Below are positions 52,401 through 61,500 of a DNA stretch of 64,000 nt, in pieces. Origin of the DNA: JAFKKS01 sp050187875 (GTDB lineage: Bacteria; Pseudomonadota; Alphaproteobacteria; Rhizobiales; Xanthobacteraceae); NCBI GenBank assembly GCA_050187875.1, contig JBFWXB010000026.1, forward strand, positions 1 to 64,000, written 5' to 3'. Position 1 is the stretch's first letter; each line of letters begins with the position of its first letter. The position numbers were made by a program, and so were the translations under genes. The notes under the pieces were generated by a model. The model ran no database searches and had not been told where the DNA came from. It worked only from the letters and a program-made list of their open reading frames with translations.

Positions 52401-55400
52401 TGATCGGCGAGGAGCTTGTCCGTCGCGGCAAGCTCCTGTCCGTCGGCGCGGAGCCGGAAGGCGTCGTCTTGCGGCTTAAAGACCGACGGGTTGTAGAACA
52501 GGCTTTGATAGAGCGAGGCCGGGTCGGCCGTATCGATCGGCCGCCACAGCGCGAGCGCAATGGCAGACGGTAGACGCAAAGCTGCGATTACAGCTCGCAG
52601 ATGGTCGATCCTGACCAGCGTTTCGTTGTTGAGCGCCGGAGTGTTCGTGCCGGCCAGTGCGCCGAGAACGCGGCCAAGCTCGGAGATCGTCCAGTCGAGC
52701 TTGCGCCTCAGCCGAACGAAGCGATGCAGCCGGTCGAGGATGTCGGCCGTGAGGCCGGCGACCTGAAGCTTCGTCGTGTCGCAGGTGTCGAGCGGCGCGC
52801 CGGATTTCGGAACGATGGAGGCGGCGCCGCCTGGATTGACAAAGCCTGTAGCGAGGGCTGCATCGAGGTCTGCGTAACTCAAGCCGGATCGATCCAAGAA
52901 ATCCTGCACGGATTGCAGCGCGGCGAGAGCCGTGCCGCCCCAGAAATCCTCCGGCTGCCGCGGTGGTGTGAGCGCCTCGCCGACGACGATCTTGCGCTCG
53001 ACATCGGTCAGCCCTAAGCGCTCGGCGGCAAGCAGAATGATGTGAGGATCATTCGCGTCGAAGGTGGCCGGTAGCGGGATCAGCGCGTCGATGAAGTCAC
53101 GGCGCGATACGCCGAGATGGGCGAGGAAGACTCGGGCTTCCGCGCTCGACAAGTCGAACGGCAGACCCCATGGATAAACGGCGCGGCCGAGTTCGGCGTA
53201 CGCCTCCGCATTCCGGTATTGCGGAGTTGCGCGTCGTTCGCTCGACGACCCCGTCGTCTGGCGGCTGCGTGTCGCGACCTTGAGGCCGGTCGCATCCCTG
53301 ACGATGCCGTAAGCGAAGGCGTCATCCTGGATGCGCCATCGCCTGCCATCTTCGAGCGTTTCGATTCGCGCCGACGGGTGCAGGGGCGGCGCAAATGCGG
53401 CCGACAGCGCCGCTGTCGTCAGGGGTCCGGAGAGGTCGGGCTCCAGCGTAGCCGCCAAGGCAAACGGTGCAAAGGCCGCCGGCGGCGCCACCGCATTCTC
53501 CAGGACCTCGTTGACGATGTCGATGAGCGGCAATGTCGTATTGGTATTCTCGCAAGTCAGCTCGATCTCGCCGAGATCGGGACGGCGCGCGAAGAGCGCG
53601 GGCCGCGCGCCGCGATCCCCGAGGAAACGAAGCGCATCGACGAGATAGGCCGCGGCCCCGTGCGCGGAGGCGCAATCCTGACACGCGCAGAAATCGAAGG
53701 TGCCGAACAGGGTTTCCCAGTCCGGGATGCTATCCTGCGCCAACTCCTTCTGCTTTTGCGTATCGATGGTCGGCAGCGCGCGCAGGCTTGTGCGATTGAA
53801 GGCACTGCCATTCTCTCCGACCAGCGCCAACGCCAACGCCGCACGGCGGGACGCCTTGGCGTGGATTTCGGCGGCGCGCGCGGGAGGTAGCGCGTCCTTG
53901 TATTGATCGGCGAAGGCCGTGGGAGACATGCGCGCGATCTGCTGTGCGGAACCCAAATCCTTGAGCGCGATGGCCTCGCCTGCATTGCTGGTGAGACGAT
54001 AGAGCCGCTGCAGCGACTGCAGCTGGTGTTGATCGCCTTCGTTCAACGACTGCCCGGCCGGCAGGGATTTGAAGAACTGCGGCGGGTAGGTCGTTCGCAG
54101 GTCATAGGTCGGGTTTGCCTTGAGGAAGGTCGCAATCGGCGAAGCGCCCAGCCGCTCGGCAAAGAATGACGTGGGGAACGCCACCTCCACCTGATCGACG
54201 AGTGTGCGGGCATAATTGTCGGCCTTCTCGGTGGCGTCGGCGCCGGGCGTTTCGGGCGGCACGCTCACGCCCTGCGTCGCGATCAGCGATTTCCAATCGT
54301 CCACGCTGAGGCGGACGAGATCGGACGCCTGGCGGATGTCCTGGCGCGCACGCAGTGCCGCGACTAACGGAGTGTTGTTGTTGGTGAGCGCGCCGAGTTG
54401 CACGGTGAATTTGAGATCAGCGGCGCGACTTGCCCAAGCGGGGTCGGCTTCCAGCTGCTTCCAGAAAATCGCCGGATCCTGGCTCTGTTTCACATATTTG
54501 CCGACAAGCGCATTGAGGTCGTTGGCATCGAGAATGCGGCCGAGCAGCGGCTGCAATGGCGCAGCATTGGTTGTCTCGACGTCGGGCAGATAGTCCTCGA
54601 TCTTCTTGTCGCCGATCTGCTTCGGCACGGCGCCGCGCGCGACAGCCACCGTAAGCGCGTCGCTACGCGTGCGCGCATCACTCCGCCGCAAAGCGTCGCC
54701 GTCTGCCGGCAGGCCCTGATCGAGCAGCGCGTAGAACACCGGCGCGGGAATCTTCGCATCCCGCTCCATCTGGTGCGCTTGCACCAGCGCGGCGACCTGC
54801 TCGGACGGATAGCCGCTTTGCGCCGCCAGCATGCTCACGTCGTAGCGCCCATCGCCCTCGGTGAGGTCGGCGATATTGCGGCTGCCGAGGAGCGGCTTGA
54901 GATCGGCCTCTATCCGTTCGAAATCCGAGCGTGGCGGCTGCGCCGCCGCGGCCACTTGGAAATCGACGACCTCAAGCGGACCCGCATCGGTGAGGATGCT
55001 CGCGCCGCTCGGCTCCGTTTCTACGACGGCGTCGCCACTCAGGACGGCGACGCGGATATCGACCGGACCCGTATTATCCGCCGGCGGTGTGTAAGAAATG
55101 ACGTAGGAGCCGTCTTTCGCTTCGATCGGCGATTTCCCGGCGACCTGCTCGCCCGCCGGCGTTTGCCGGTACACTTGCACGAAGCCGGCCGCGAACGGCA
55201 TCGCGTCCGCATCGCGCACGACGCCACGCACGACGCGCGCCTGCGTATCCAAGGCGCCAAGCCGCGCATTGATCACGCGCACGGTCGCGGCGTCGATGAC
55301 GCCGCTCGCTGGGACATTGAGCTCGGCCTGGAGCGCTTTGACGACCGCCGCCGTCTCCGGGCCGAAGACGCGCGACGTACGCTCCGCCGCCGAGACGTCC

Positions 55401-55492
55401 CGCCCGAGGGCTTGCAGCGCTTGCTGAACCTGTGCGACGTCATCACCGCGCGTGCCGAGGGAAAGCTGACCGGACGAGATTTGCAGGCGCAT
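46490..55492 (-). CDS. Tc toxin TcA component (pore-forming/receptor-binding subunit)
   Basis: A 3000-residue TcA protein; ATG 55492 follows AGGAGG. No signal peptide. The N-terminus has a peptidoglycan-binding-like domain (about 1-75: LGTRGDDVAQVQQALQALG, FGPETAAVVKALQ) and a carboxypeptidase-regulatory-like beta-sandwich (about 80-180), not usual for the classical TcdA. The middle has the ABC-toxin N-terminal/neuraminidase-like region (about 1440-1760: WSQWSWMKTFRVWEASRKIW, VLWNGKLLLIWPIF), with a Gly/Pro-rich linker near 1720-1760. The pore region has long helices with hydrophobic stretches (about 2460-2535). The TcB-binding end shows DERYLPFEGGGAISRW and FDYNTISDVILHLRYTARDG. It follows the TcB-TcC gene by 67 bases. 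Confidence 0.93.
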   Translation of the reverse strand: MRLQISSGQLSLGTRGDDVAQVQQALQALGRDVSAAERTSRVFGPETAAVVKALQAELNVPASGVIDAATVRVINARLGALDTQARVVRGVVRDADAMPFAAGFVQVYRQTPAGEQVAGKSPIEAKDGSYVISYTPPADNTGPVDIRVAVLSGDAVVETEPSGASILTDAGPLEVVDFQVAAAAQPPRSDFERIEADLKPLLGSRNIADLTEGDGRYDVSMLAAQSGYPSEQVAALVQAHQMERDAKIPAPVFYALLDQGLPADGDALRRSDARTRSDALTVAVARGAVPKQIGDKKIEDYLPDVETTNAAPLQPLLGRILDANDLNALVGKYVKQSQDPAIFWKQLEADPAWASRAADLKFTVQLGALTNNNTPLVAALRARQDIRQASDLVRLSVDDWKSLIATQGVSVPPETPGADATEKADNYARTLVDQVEVAFPTSFFAERLGASPIATFLKANPTYDLRTTYPPQFFKSLPAGQSLNEGDQHQLQSLQRLYRLTSNAGEAIALKDLGSAQQIARMSPTAFADQYKDALPPARAAEIHAKASRRAALALALVGENGSAFNRTSLRALPTIDTQKQKELAQDSIPDWETLFGTFDFCACQDCASAHGAAAYLVDALRFLGDRGARPALFARRPDLGEIELTCENTNTTLPLIDIVNEVLENAVAPPAAFAPFALAATLEPDLSGPLTTAALSAAFAPPLHPSARIETLEDGRRWRIQDDAFAYGIVRDATGLKVATRSRQTTGSSSERRATPQYRNAEAYAELGRAVYPWGLPFDLSSAEARVFLAHLGVSRRDFIDALIPLPATFDANDPHIILLAAERLGLTDVERKIVVGEALTPPRQPEDFWGGTALAALQSVQDFLDRSGLSYADLDAALATGFVNPGGAASIVPKSGAPLDTCDTTKLQVAGLTADILDRLHRFVRLRRKLDWTISELGRVLGALAGTNTPALNNETLVRIDHLRAVIAALRLPSAIALALWRPIDTADPASLYQSLFYNPSVFKPQDDAFRLRADGQELAATDKLLADHAAALQAAFRLDPASRALLIARTDGKLTLGNLSTLYRHAVLARQLGLTIASLLIAMDLTAIDPFALDHSQDTLRFIETVKSIQASGFDIFQLDYLLLHRFNPAASFVPTDAALAQTLEGMRGALSAIEAASPADRQAQARSIVIDRTAAALSLSGDLCGQLLARVMHGGESAEQRLLALTEIAAPALARDNVAAQFETLEKLLKIASVIQTIKLPASQINWLFDENPWLAVAPDPSSTPVPFASWFSLIELQQVTRDLSLDAAAVESILGAMTAIRAAADDAGRIAGKQAFAEALSRWLGWAQEDVATLIGVAADLNDRGLLQVQLPQDYRIGLVSRLARAIGAVKRLGVPAAVARQWCETSVSDAVAAAVRSAAKAKYDDATWQTLAAPLQDSLREQQRLALVAYLVARPQLWGAAAGPADSNDLFAHFLIDVEMSACQLTSRIQQAIASTQLFAQRCLLGLEAGVAIDDPKWSQWSWMKTFRVWEASRKIWLYPENWIEPELRDDKTPFFKDLENELMQAELDDDAAEQAFTHYLEKLDQIARLEIAGVYEDEDKVLHVFGRTFHAPRTYFYRRRDGDTKVWTPWEKVELDIEGDHIIPVLWNGKLLLIWPIFTEKQQEQQVVMPAPGSKVSAGARYLEIQLAWSEYQRGRWSGKVVSDPVTFMAYQGDDKVLFGDRVGAPVNAMARIRNDGGVGDGIPPDGGGGGGGHPGGSLPPPPTSPSGDPKPVVRPELFSFKALVAGDTLSVRGYLRRDYRSAPTAGDIQIAYPFGEFRFSGCRKIVTAVPNAQVARRNFALAPSGTKFDRMWFTETASPLILFDGTFPTFPNVILPTVQSNENEPASIAGNPAPTLTNKLDIRVLDRTPWTYRLLPPHQDLQFVGDRPFFFMDDRRTFIGRSTGASGKRPPFSDWINANLATVWRADYFPTPVTSPQTNGQNPTPVVDEVAARPLTMLARTRDGRRVMREMVPIDLKPKAPQKTLLPVFWTTRQYQFANFHHPYVCEFVKALRRQGLPGLLSLDSQEAADPASFDAYQPQPRVLKAYPIDEVEFAAGGAYEIYNWELFFHIPLLIASRLSSNQRFEDAQRWFHFIFDPTGASGGSVPQRYWHTKPFFDRLSSDYEAESVKAIEELIAQGPPDALKAAVEVWRNDPFNPHAIARLRTTAYQKTVVMKYVDNLVAWADQLFRADTLETINEAAQLYVLAAEILGRRPEIIERNINRVPETFNSLEPRLGALGNALQDIELLIGDSDDEAPVSPPSPSPDLPDMAPYFPVPVNDKLLGYWDTIGGRLFNIRHCMNIEGQVRQLPLFEPPIDPALLVRARAAGLSIGEVLSDISVSLPNQRFETIAQKASEMAVEVRNLGAALMAALEKRDTEALSTLRSGQELRMLQAVRDVRVAQVDEAEANITALERSRDIAQARKTFYESRETLNALELTSLVLLGASALPIEIAAHLRVLAGLVQRIGNVKVGSPTTAGIEVGGYFIGVGVEEAAIALDAAASILNISSQVIGRTADHGRRKEEWDLQAQLATIELKQIDQQLAAAQIRRAMAEADLRNHDRQIDDARDTDDFLRSKFTSQDLYDWTIGKMSGLYFQSYQLAYDLAKRAEMCMQHELGMTYGETSIIRFGYWDSLKKGLMAGDHLAHDLKRLEVAYLDGNIREYELTRHVSLLGVAAGQLIALKETGTCEFEIPEWLFDLDTPGHFMRRLKTVSVTIPCVTGPYTTIHCKATLLKSAYRRTADIAAGYNRRPADDPSGPDERFVDDRKILESIVTSSGQSDSGLFETQGRDERYLPFEGGGAISRWRLELPMQFKTFDYNTISDVILHLRYTARDGGEALRTAAAAAVATTLSNATSGVLVRMFSLRHEFPSEWARFASASATGTSSITVDLSAKRFPYFTKGRTIAVSNAEPIVRSTAGPGQTGIAPGNAADPAAGAWSGQGAPGAWTVATSIDPKRVDDIFVLLAYSLR

Positions 55493-55559
55493 CGTGAGCC
55501 TCCTTCTTTCCCTCAAAAATCACTGCGGATAATCGTCGCCCGTAAATCCTGTTCGGCCA

Positions 55560-58500
55560 TTAGTCCCCCCAAGGGGCGATCGGCATACTGTCGAGCAGTT
55601 GCCTCGCCTGCTCTGTAATCTTCAATGTCGTTTCCTGGCCCGTCAGCACCGCGCCGAGATGCGTCGCGCCCTGATGCTCGGCCCATTCGTGCGCGAGGAT
55701 CGCATCCACGCGCGTCTCGAGATTGGCGGCATTCCACTCCGGCCAATGTGGCGTGTTGCTCAAAATTCCGGAATCGATCCAGATTGCTCCCGGCCCGCCA
55801 CCCGAGGGCCGTATGTTGTTGCCGACCTTATTGCCGACCGCGAACGGTTGCTGAACGTTCTTCGGTATGCCGAGTTCGTCCATACGCTGGCGGATCGCGT
55901 TATCGAGACGCTCCCTTTCCGCGAGCGAGAGAGGTACGGTCGGAGCCCATCCCAAGTCGGCCATCGCGCCAGCAGCGAGCGCATCGGCTTCCGCCTGGAG
56001 CGCGGCAGCGTTCTTGACGTGCTTGAATCCCATTCCGACATAGGTGAACGGGCTTCGCGGATCGTATTTCGCGCCGATGATATCGGCGGCGAGCTTGGTC
56101 AGCAGCGCGACCCGTGTATAGCGATCGAGATCGAGCTGCGAATTCGGCACGGGCCCGTTGGTCAAAAACTCGATGTGGCAGCCCGCGCAGCCATGCCCGG
56201 CCTCCCAAATCTCCGCCTCTTTGGTGTAGCCGGCCATCGCGTAATCAAGCGCGCGCGGATTGCGATAGAACTGCCGCGGCCCCTTCGCATGCCACCGCGT
56301 GCCGGCTGACGAAATCTCGCCGGGATTGGGATCGAGCAGCATCTCGGGGACTTCGTAGACAGCCTCGTCGAGGAAATCCAAGATCGGGATGCCGTTGTTG
56401 AGGATGATCGACACTTTCTTGTTGTCGATCGGCTTGATGGTTTTGAAATCGTCGTCGGAGTAGGCGAACGTCCCCGGCTCATACTGAAAGAAGATGACAC
56501 CGGGGCTCGATTTGTACGTCCATCCGTTCTGGAAATTCGAATTGAGCGCCGGTTGCTTGCCGTCGCGGTCGAGCAGCAGAACGGGAGAATTGTTAGCGTA
56601 GACATAGAGGTTGGGACCGCCGTCGATGCCCTTCGGGTCGGTGCTGACCCAGCGGCCGAGCCACGGCGCGTAGTAGCGCGCGCCGTGATACTGCAGCCCG
56701 CTCTCCTCGTCGCGTTCCTTGCCGATATAGCGATAGCGCCGCGGCGTTTCGGTTTGCGACCGCACCGCCTGGAAGGAGCTGCAGCCGAACGGCGTGTACT
56801 CCTCGTACGAGATCACCTGCGCGAGGTGATCGAGCTCGAGAACCGCCGAACCCAATTGGTTGGTGAACTGATAGCGGATCAGCCGCTGCGCCGAAGCGTC
56901 CGCGCCCTGCGTGCGCGTCTCGATGGAGGCGACGCGCTGGGCATCGTCGGTGATGTGCAACGTTTCGCGCACCAGCGGATCGGCGCCTTCGCGTCGATAG
57001 ACCTCGAAACCCTTCAAATAGATGCGCTGCTCCCTGAGGTCGCCGGAAGCCGCTTCCGTGACCTTGCGCACACGCTGGCCGCTCGCATCATAGACGTACC
57101 AGGTTCGCTCGCCCGCTCGCGCGACACCGTCTCCATCGTCCGCATTCACGGCCTGGCGCTGCGTCATCCGCAGCTGGTTGCGGAAATCCCATTGCATGGC
57201 TTGCAGCTGCGGCATCCGCAGCATGTTGCCGTGCGCGTCGTAACCGTCGCCGTTGACGCTATAAGTCTCGGGCGTGGCAATCGTCGTGCTCGTGAGCCGA
57301 TTGCTTCGCTTCGCCGGCTCGAGTTGGCTCGTCTCGTCGCACGCATAGACCCGCGTCCAGCCGGGGTTGAGCGGATCGCTGCCGCGATGCGCCACCTGCG
57401 CGAAATTCCCGGCGGCGTCGTAGGCGTATCGCTCGACGTAGCGCCCCATGGCATTGCCGTCGCTGGCGGACAGCAGGATGCCGATACGCGTACGGTCGTT
57501 GTAGCTTCCGGGCGCCGGCGTGCCGCTGACCTGGCCGAGATGCTCGCGTCCGCTCGCCTCGATGAGCCGATAGGTGGCGTCGTAGGCATAGTCCGCACTC
57601 GGCTCGATGCGGCGATTGCGGAAGTAGATGGTCTGCTGCGCGTCGTCGCGGATGTGCGTGATGTTGCCCTTCGGGTCGTAGGTATAGGTCAGGTTCTGAA
57701 TCTGGCAGCCCGGCCAGCCGGCCGCAGGGGTCTGCGGGCAGTCATCGGGAAACTGCGCGGGATCGCGGCGGGTGATGATGCTGGTCAAACGGGACGTCAG
57801 CCGGTCGAACGCGTAATCCGTGGTGACGCCGTTGCCGTACTCAATGCGCGTGCGCCGCCCCTTCGCGTCATAGTCGACATTGCCGACAAACACCGTCGTT
57901 GCCGCCTCGCCGCGCAGATTCGCTTCGATGCTCTCCAGCAGATTGTCTTCGTTGAACGTCTGGCGAACGACGCTCGCATCCGACGCGGTCACTTCAATCG
58001 GCCGGTTGAGTGCATCGAAGCGGCTGCTACTGACGTAAATATCCGTTTCGAGCGGGACGCTGGCCGACCAGTCGATCACGGTCTTGTAGTCCTGCGCCAA
58101 CTGGCGGCGGCTCGTCAGGACATTGCCCTTGAAGTCGTAATCATCCGCGGTCGCGACACCCGCCTGGTCGAACTGCTGGATCGGTTTGCCGCGCGCATTG
58201 TGCGCTTCGGCATCCGGAAGGCCCTCGCCGTACGCGGTACGCCCGACCAGGCGCTCCGGCCCGTCGCCTTCGCGCAGAAACACGTCGGTTGGGCGCTGGA
58301 GCGGGTCGTACACCGTGCGGACGCGATTGCCGCGGCTATCCCACGCATAGGCCGGCTGGCCGAGAACATTGGCCAAGGCCCGACGCTCGCCCGCTTCCAT
58401 GCTGGCCGAATGGATGCGGTTTCCCAGGATGTCATAGTCGTACTGCGCGATCAGCCGATCGGCAGCATCGAAGACCTGCCGCTGGTTGCCTTCGATATCG

Positions 58501-61500
58501 AAGGCAACACGCACGGTATAAAAAGCCTCTGCCGGCGGCTGAGTGGGAGGCTCGTCGCTGTATTTTGTGCGGTTGTGCGCGACTGTCAGAAACGCGCGGC
58601 CAAGCGGATCAGCGTGCGCGAGGGCGGGGGTCGCCGCATGTATCGCCGCCTGTTCTGCGGCGCGTTGCTCGTCGGGGCCGAGCGCGCCGCCTTGGCGCTG
58701 CGCATGCCACGTCGGCAGATACTGCGCGGCCGGCAGCCGCCGGAAAAAGTCCCCGACGTCGGCGTCGGTCGCCGGATCGGCAATCAACGCCGTGTCGTTC
58801 ACGTCCCAATTTTCCTGGCGCCACGCGCTGAAGCTCACCTTCTCCCAGGTGCTGTTCGGCTGCAGGTTGCCAATCAGGCGCTGCATAGGGTCATAGAACA
58901 GGAGCGGTCCGACGCCGATCCGCGTGTCCGCCTCGAACGATTGCCTGTCAGTGAAAAACGGTTCGAACTGCCGGATCGGGTCGCCTTTGTTGTTGAAGAC
59001 CGTCCAGCCGCTCGCGACCCAACGCGGCGTGACACTGTCATCGGTGAACACCGGGTGGCCGTCGACCAATACGATCCGCCCCGTTGCCGGGTCACGCTGC
59101 GGCACCGGTCCGGATTCGACCCGTCGCTTCTTCTGGATTTCGCGGCCGAAGCCATCGGAATATGAGAAGCTGTGCTGCGTCTTGCTGTGCTGTCCCGGAG
59201 CAAGATCGGCGTCATGGGTCTCGCGCACGATCGCGTAGACGACGTTCGGGGACGGCTGCGGCTGCGCTTTGCTGCGGTAATAAGCCGACAGGTCATAGAC
59301 GAGCCGCGACGTCGCTGCGCTAAGAATCGCCTCCGGCGCTCCGAGCGGATCGGCAAGATGCGCTGCAATGACATCGTCCGGCAGATCGGGGATGAAGCCG
59401 TCGAGACGATCGCCGCGCCGCGGCGTCTCGTCGCGTTTTCCCATCACGGCCGTGCCGATGATCATGCCGATGGCATCGAAGCTCGCCGCAACGCGATTGC
59501 CGTTCGCATCGGTGGTGATCGTCGGCGCAAGCACGCGATAGTCGATCGAGGGAACGATGGCGCCGCCTAGTCCGCGCTCGCCGGCGGTGATCCTGTTGCC
59601 GAGCGCGTCCTCGGTCTCCAAAAGCAAAAGATCGTACGCATCGCGGCGAACCGTCGTCACCGCGCCCATCGGCCCCTGATAACGGCACGGCTGGAAGAAA
59701 TGCTGCTGCGCAAAGGCAAACTCCTGCGCCGCGCTGTCGCCGCCGGACGGCGAATAGAAAGCGCGTCCGGAGGGGATCCACCACTTCTCATCGCCCGCGA
59801 AATGAACGTAACCCGCGTCAGTGAGCATCACGTCGGAAATGCGCGCGCCATAAACTTGCGCGACCAGGCTTGGCGTCAAAGCAAGCTTGTAGGTTTCAAG
59901 CGGCAGTGCTCGCGCCTCAACCGTTCCGCTCGGCAGCGTCGCCGATAGGTCATCGCTGCGGTAAAGCGTGCGCTCGTGCTCGATCAGGCGCTTCTGCAAG
60001 ACGCTGGTGTTCGGCGCAGCTTCGTAAGCAATCTCGATAGCGTTACGCGCGGCGTCACCGATCTGTTCGATCGTGAAACGGCTCTGGTCCGGCGGCAAGG
60101 TGATGCCGGTGACCTCGTAGCTGCGCGTCGCCGACGGCCGCGGCACGCAATGACCGTCCGCGGCATCCACGGCATTGGTGAAATCGTTCTCGGTATAAAC
60201 GATATGCAACGCGGCTTGCTGCGCTTGATCATGCGGCGCAAGCGCAGGATCGGGCGCGCGCCGCGAATAGCCGACCGCCGCCGATTTCAGCGTCATGCCG
60301 TATTCGTTCGTCTCGAGGACGAGGTTATGCGAAACCCTCGGATCGTCCGGGACGCGCTCGTAGTTGAAGCCGATGGATTCGCGCGCATAGACGAGAAAAA
60401 CGGCATGCCGCTGCTGCCCCTGCGCTTGGACCAACTGCACACCGAAATTCTGCTCGCTGACCGAATACGGGTGCGACGCCTTGTCGGTACCGTCGAGCGC
60501 ATAGAGCTCCTGGCGCAGCATCGTGCCCTTGAGGCCCCGGCAGGCCTGGCGTTCCTCCTCGGCGGTCAAGCCCGCCGGCAGCGGCGTATCGTCGAGCAAA
60601 AGCCGTTTCGCCTGCGCATCCGTGAGGCCAGGCTCACGGTAGTACTCACCGACATCACGCTCATCGAGCATCCCGGCGAAGAAGTCCGAGACATGGTCAC
60701 GTCCGAAATAAGCACCGGTGTGGAACCAGGTGCGCGTCAGCGCCGGCGGCACATGCGAGGAAGAGTCGATATTGTCGGCCGGCGGCAATGTTTGATCGGC
60801 GGCGAGCGCGGCGAACTCTTCAGTGTCCCACTTCTCCACCATGCCGAAACCGCGGAACTCGCGTTCAACGCCGTCGTAGAAGCCGTGATGATAGGCGAAG
60901 CGCGTGACGAAGCGGTTGCGGCTGATGTCATCGTAGGTTTCGGTGCGTGCGACCACGTGCACGGGAAACGGCAGGCGCGTGACCCACGGCCGGCCCGCCG
61001 CTTGATCCTCGAGGTAGTAGCGGGTCGAGGAGGCGTATTCGATACGCGTGCGCGCACCGAGATTGTTTTCGATCCCGATGAGCAAATGCGGCTTCTGCCC
61101 GCCCATCAGATCGAGGTAAGCAATCGGCGTGGTCGCCGGGTCTGGCAACGGCGTCGACCACACGAGGCAGGTCGTGCCGTTCGCAAGGAGATCGACCGCA
61201 CCGACAGACGACACGTCGTCGATACGTGGGAAATTCGCGAGCGCATAAGGCGCGCTCCACCCGTTGCCGGAATAATTGAAGTAGAGTCGCGGCCCATCGG
61301 CGGCAAGATAGATGATATCCGTGACGCCCGACCCGTCGATATCGGAGAGCCGAAGCTGGCGGGGATCGAACAGCTCCGGTGCGTCAAAGACCGGCGCGTT
61401 GTTCATTGTGACTTTGCGCCCAAACCGGCCGTAACCGAGATTGGGCCAATAGCACACCTCGCCGTTGCGGATGCGCACGAGGTCGGCAAGACCGTCGGCC

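Noticed and set aside
49775..52573. Long open plus-strand frame (932 codons) inside the TcA gene
   Set aside because: It is antisense to a gene with clear TcA domains, is rich in Arg/His/Asp in a pattern typical of mirror frames in high-GC DNA, and shows no protein family features.
55670..55700. HEWAEH read as a classical HExxH zinc protease motif
   Set aside because: The spacing is HExxxH, not HExxH; it is kept only as a possible metal site, not as proof of a protease.
56162..56194. CAGCH in the TcC C-terminal region as a cytochrome c haem site
   Set aside because: A single CxxCH in a large cytoplasmic toxin protein without signal peptide or cytochrome fold is more likely a metal or disulfide cluster, or chance.
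56553..59165. 870-codon plus-strand frame over the TcB-TcC gene
   Set aside because: Antisense to the RHS-repeat region, no family features; an artefact of codon bias.
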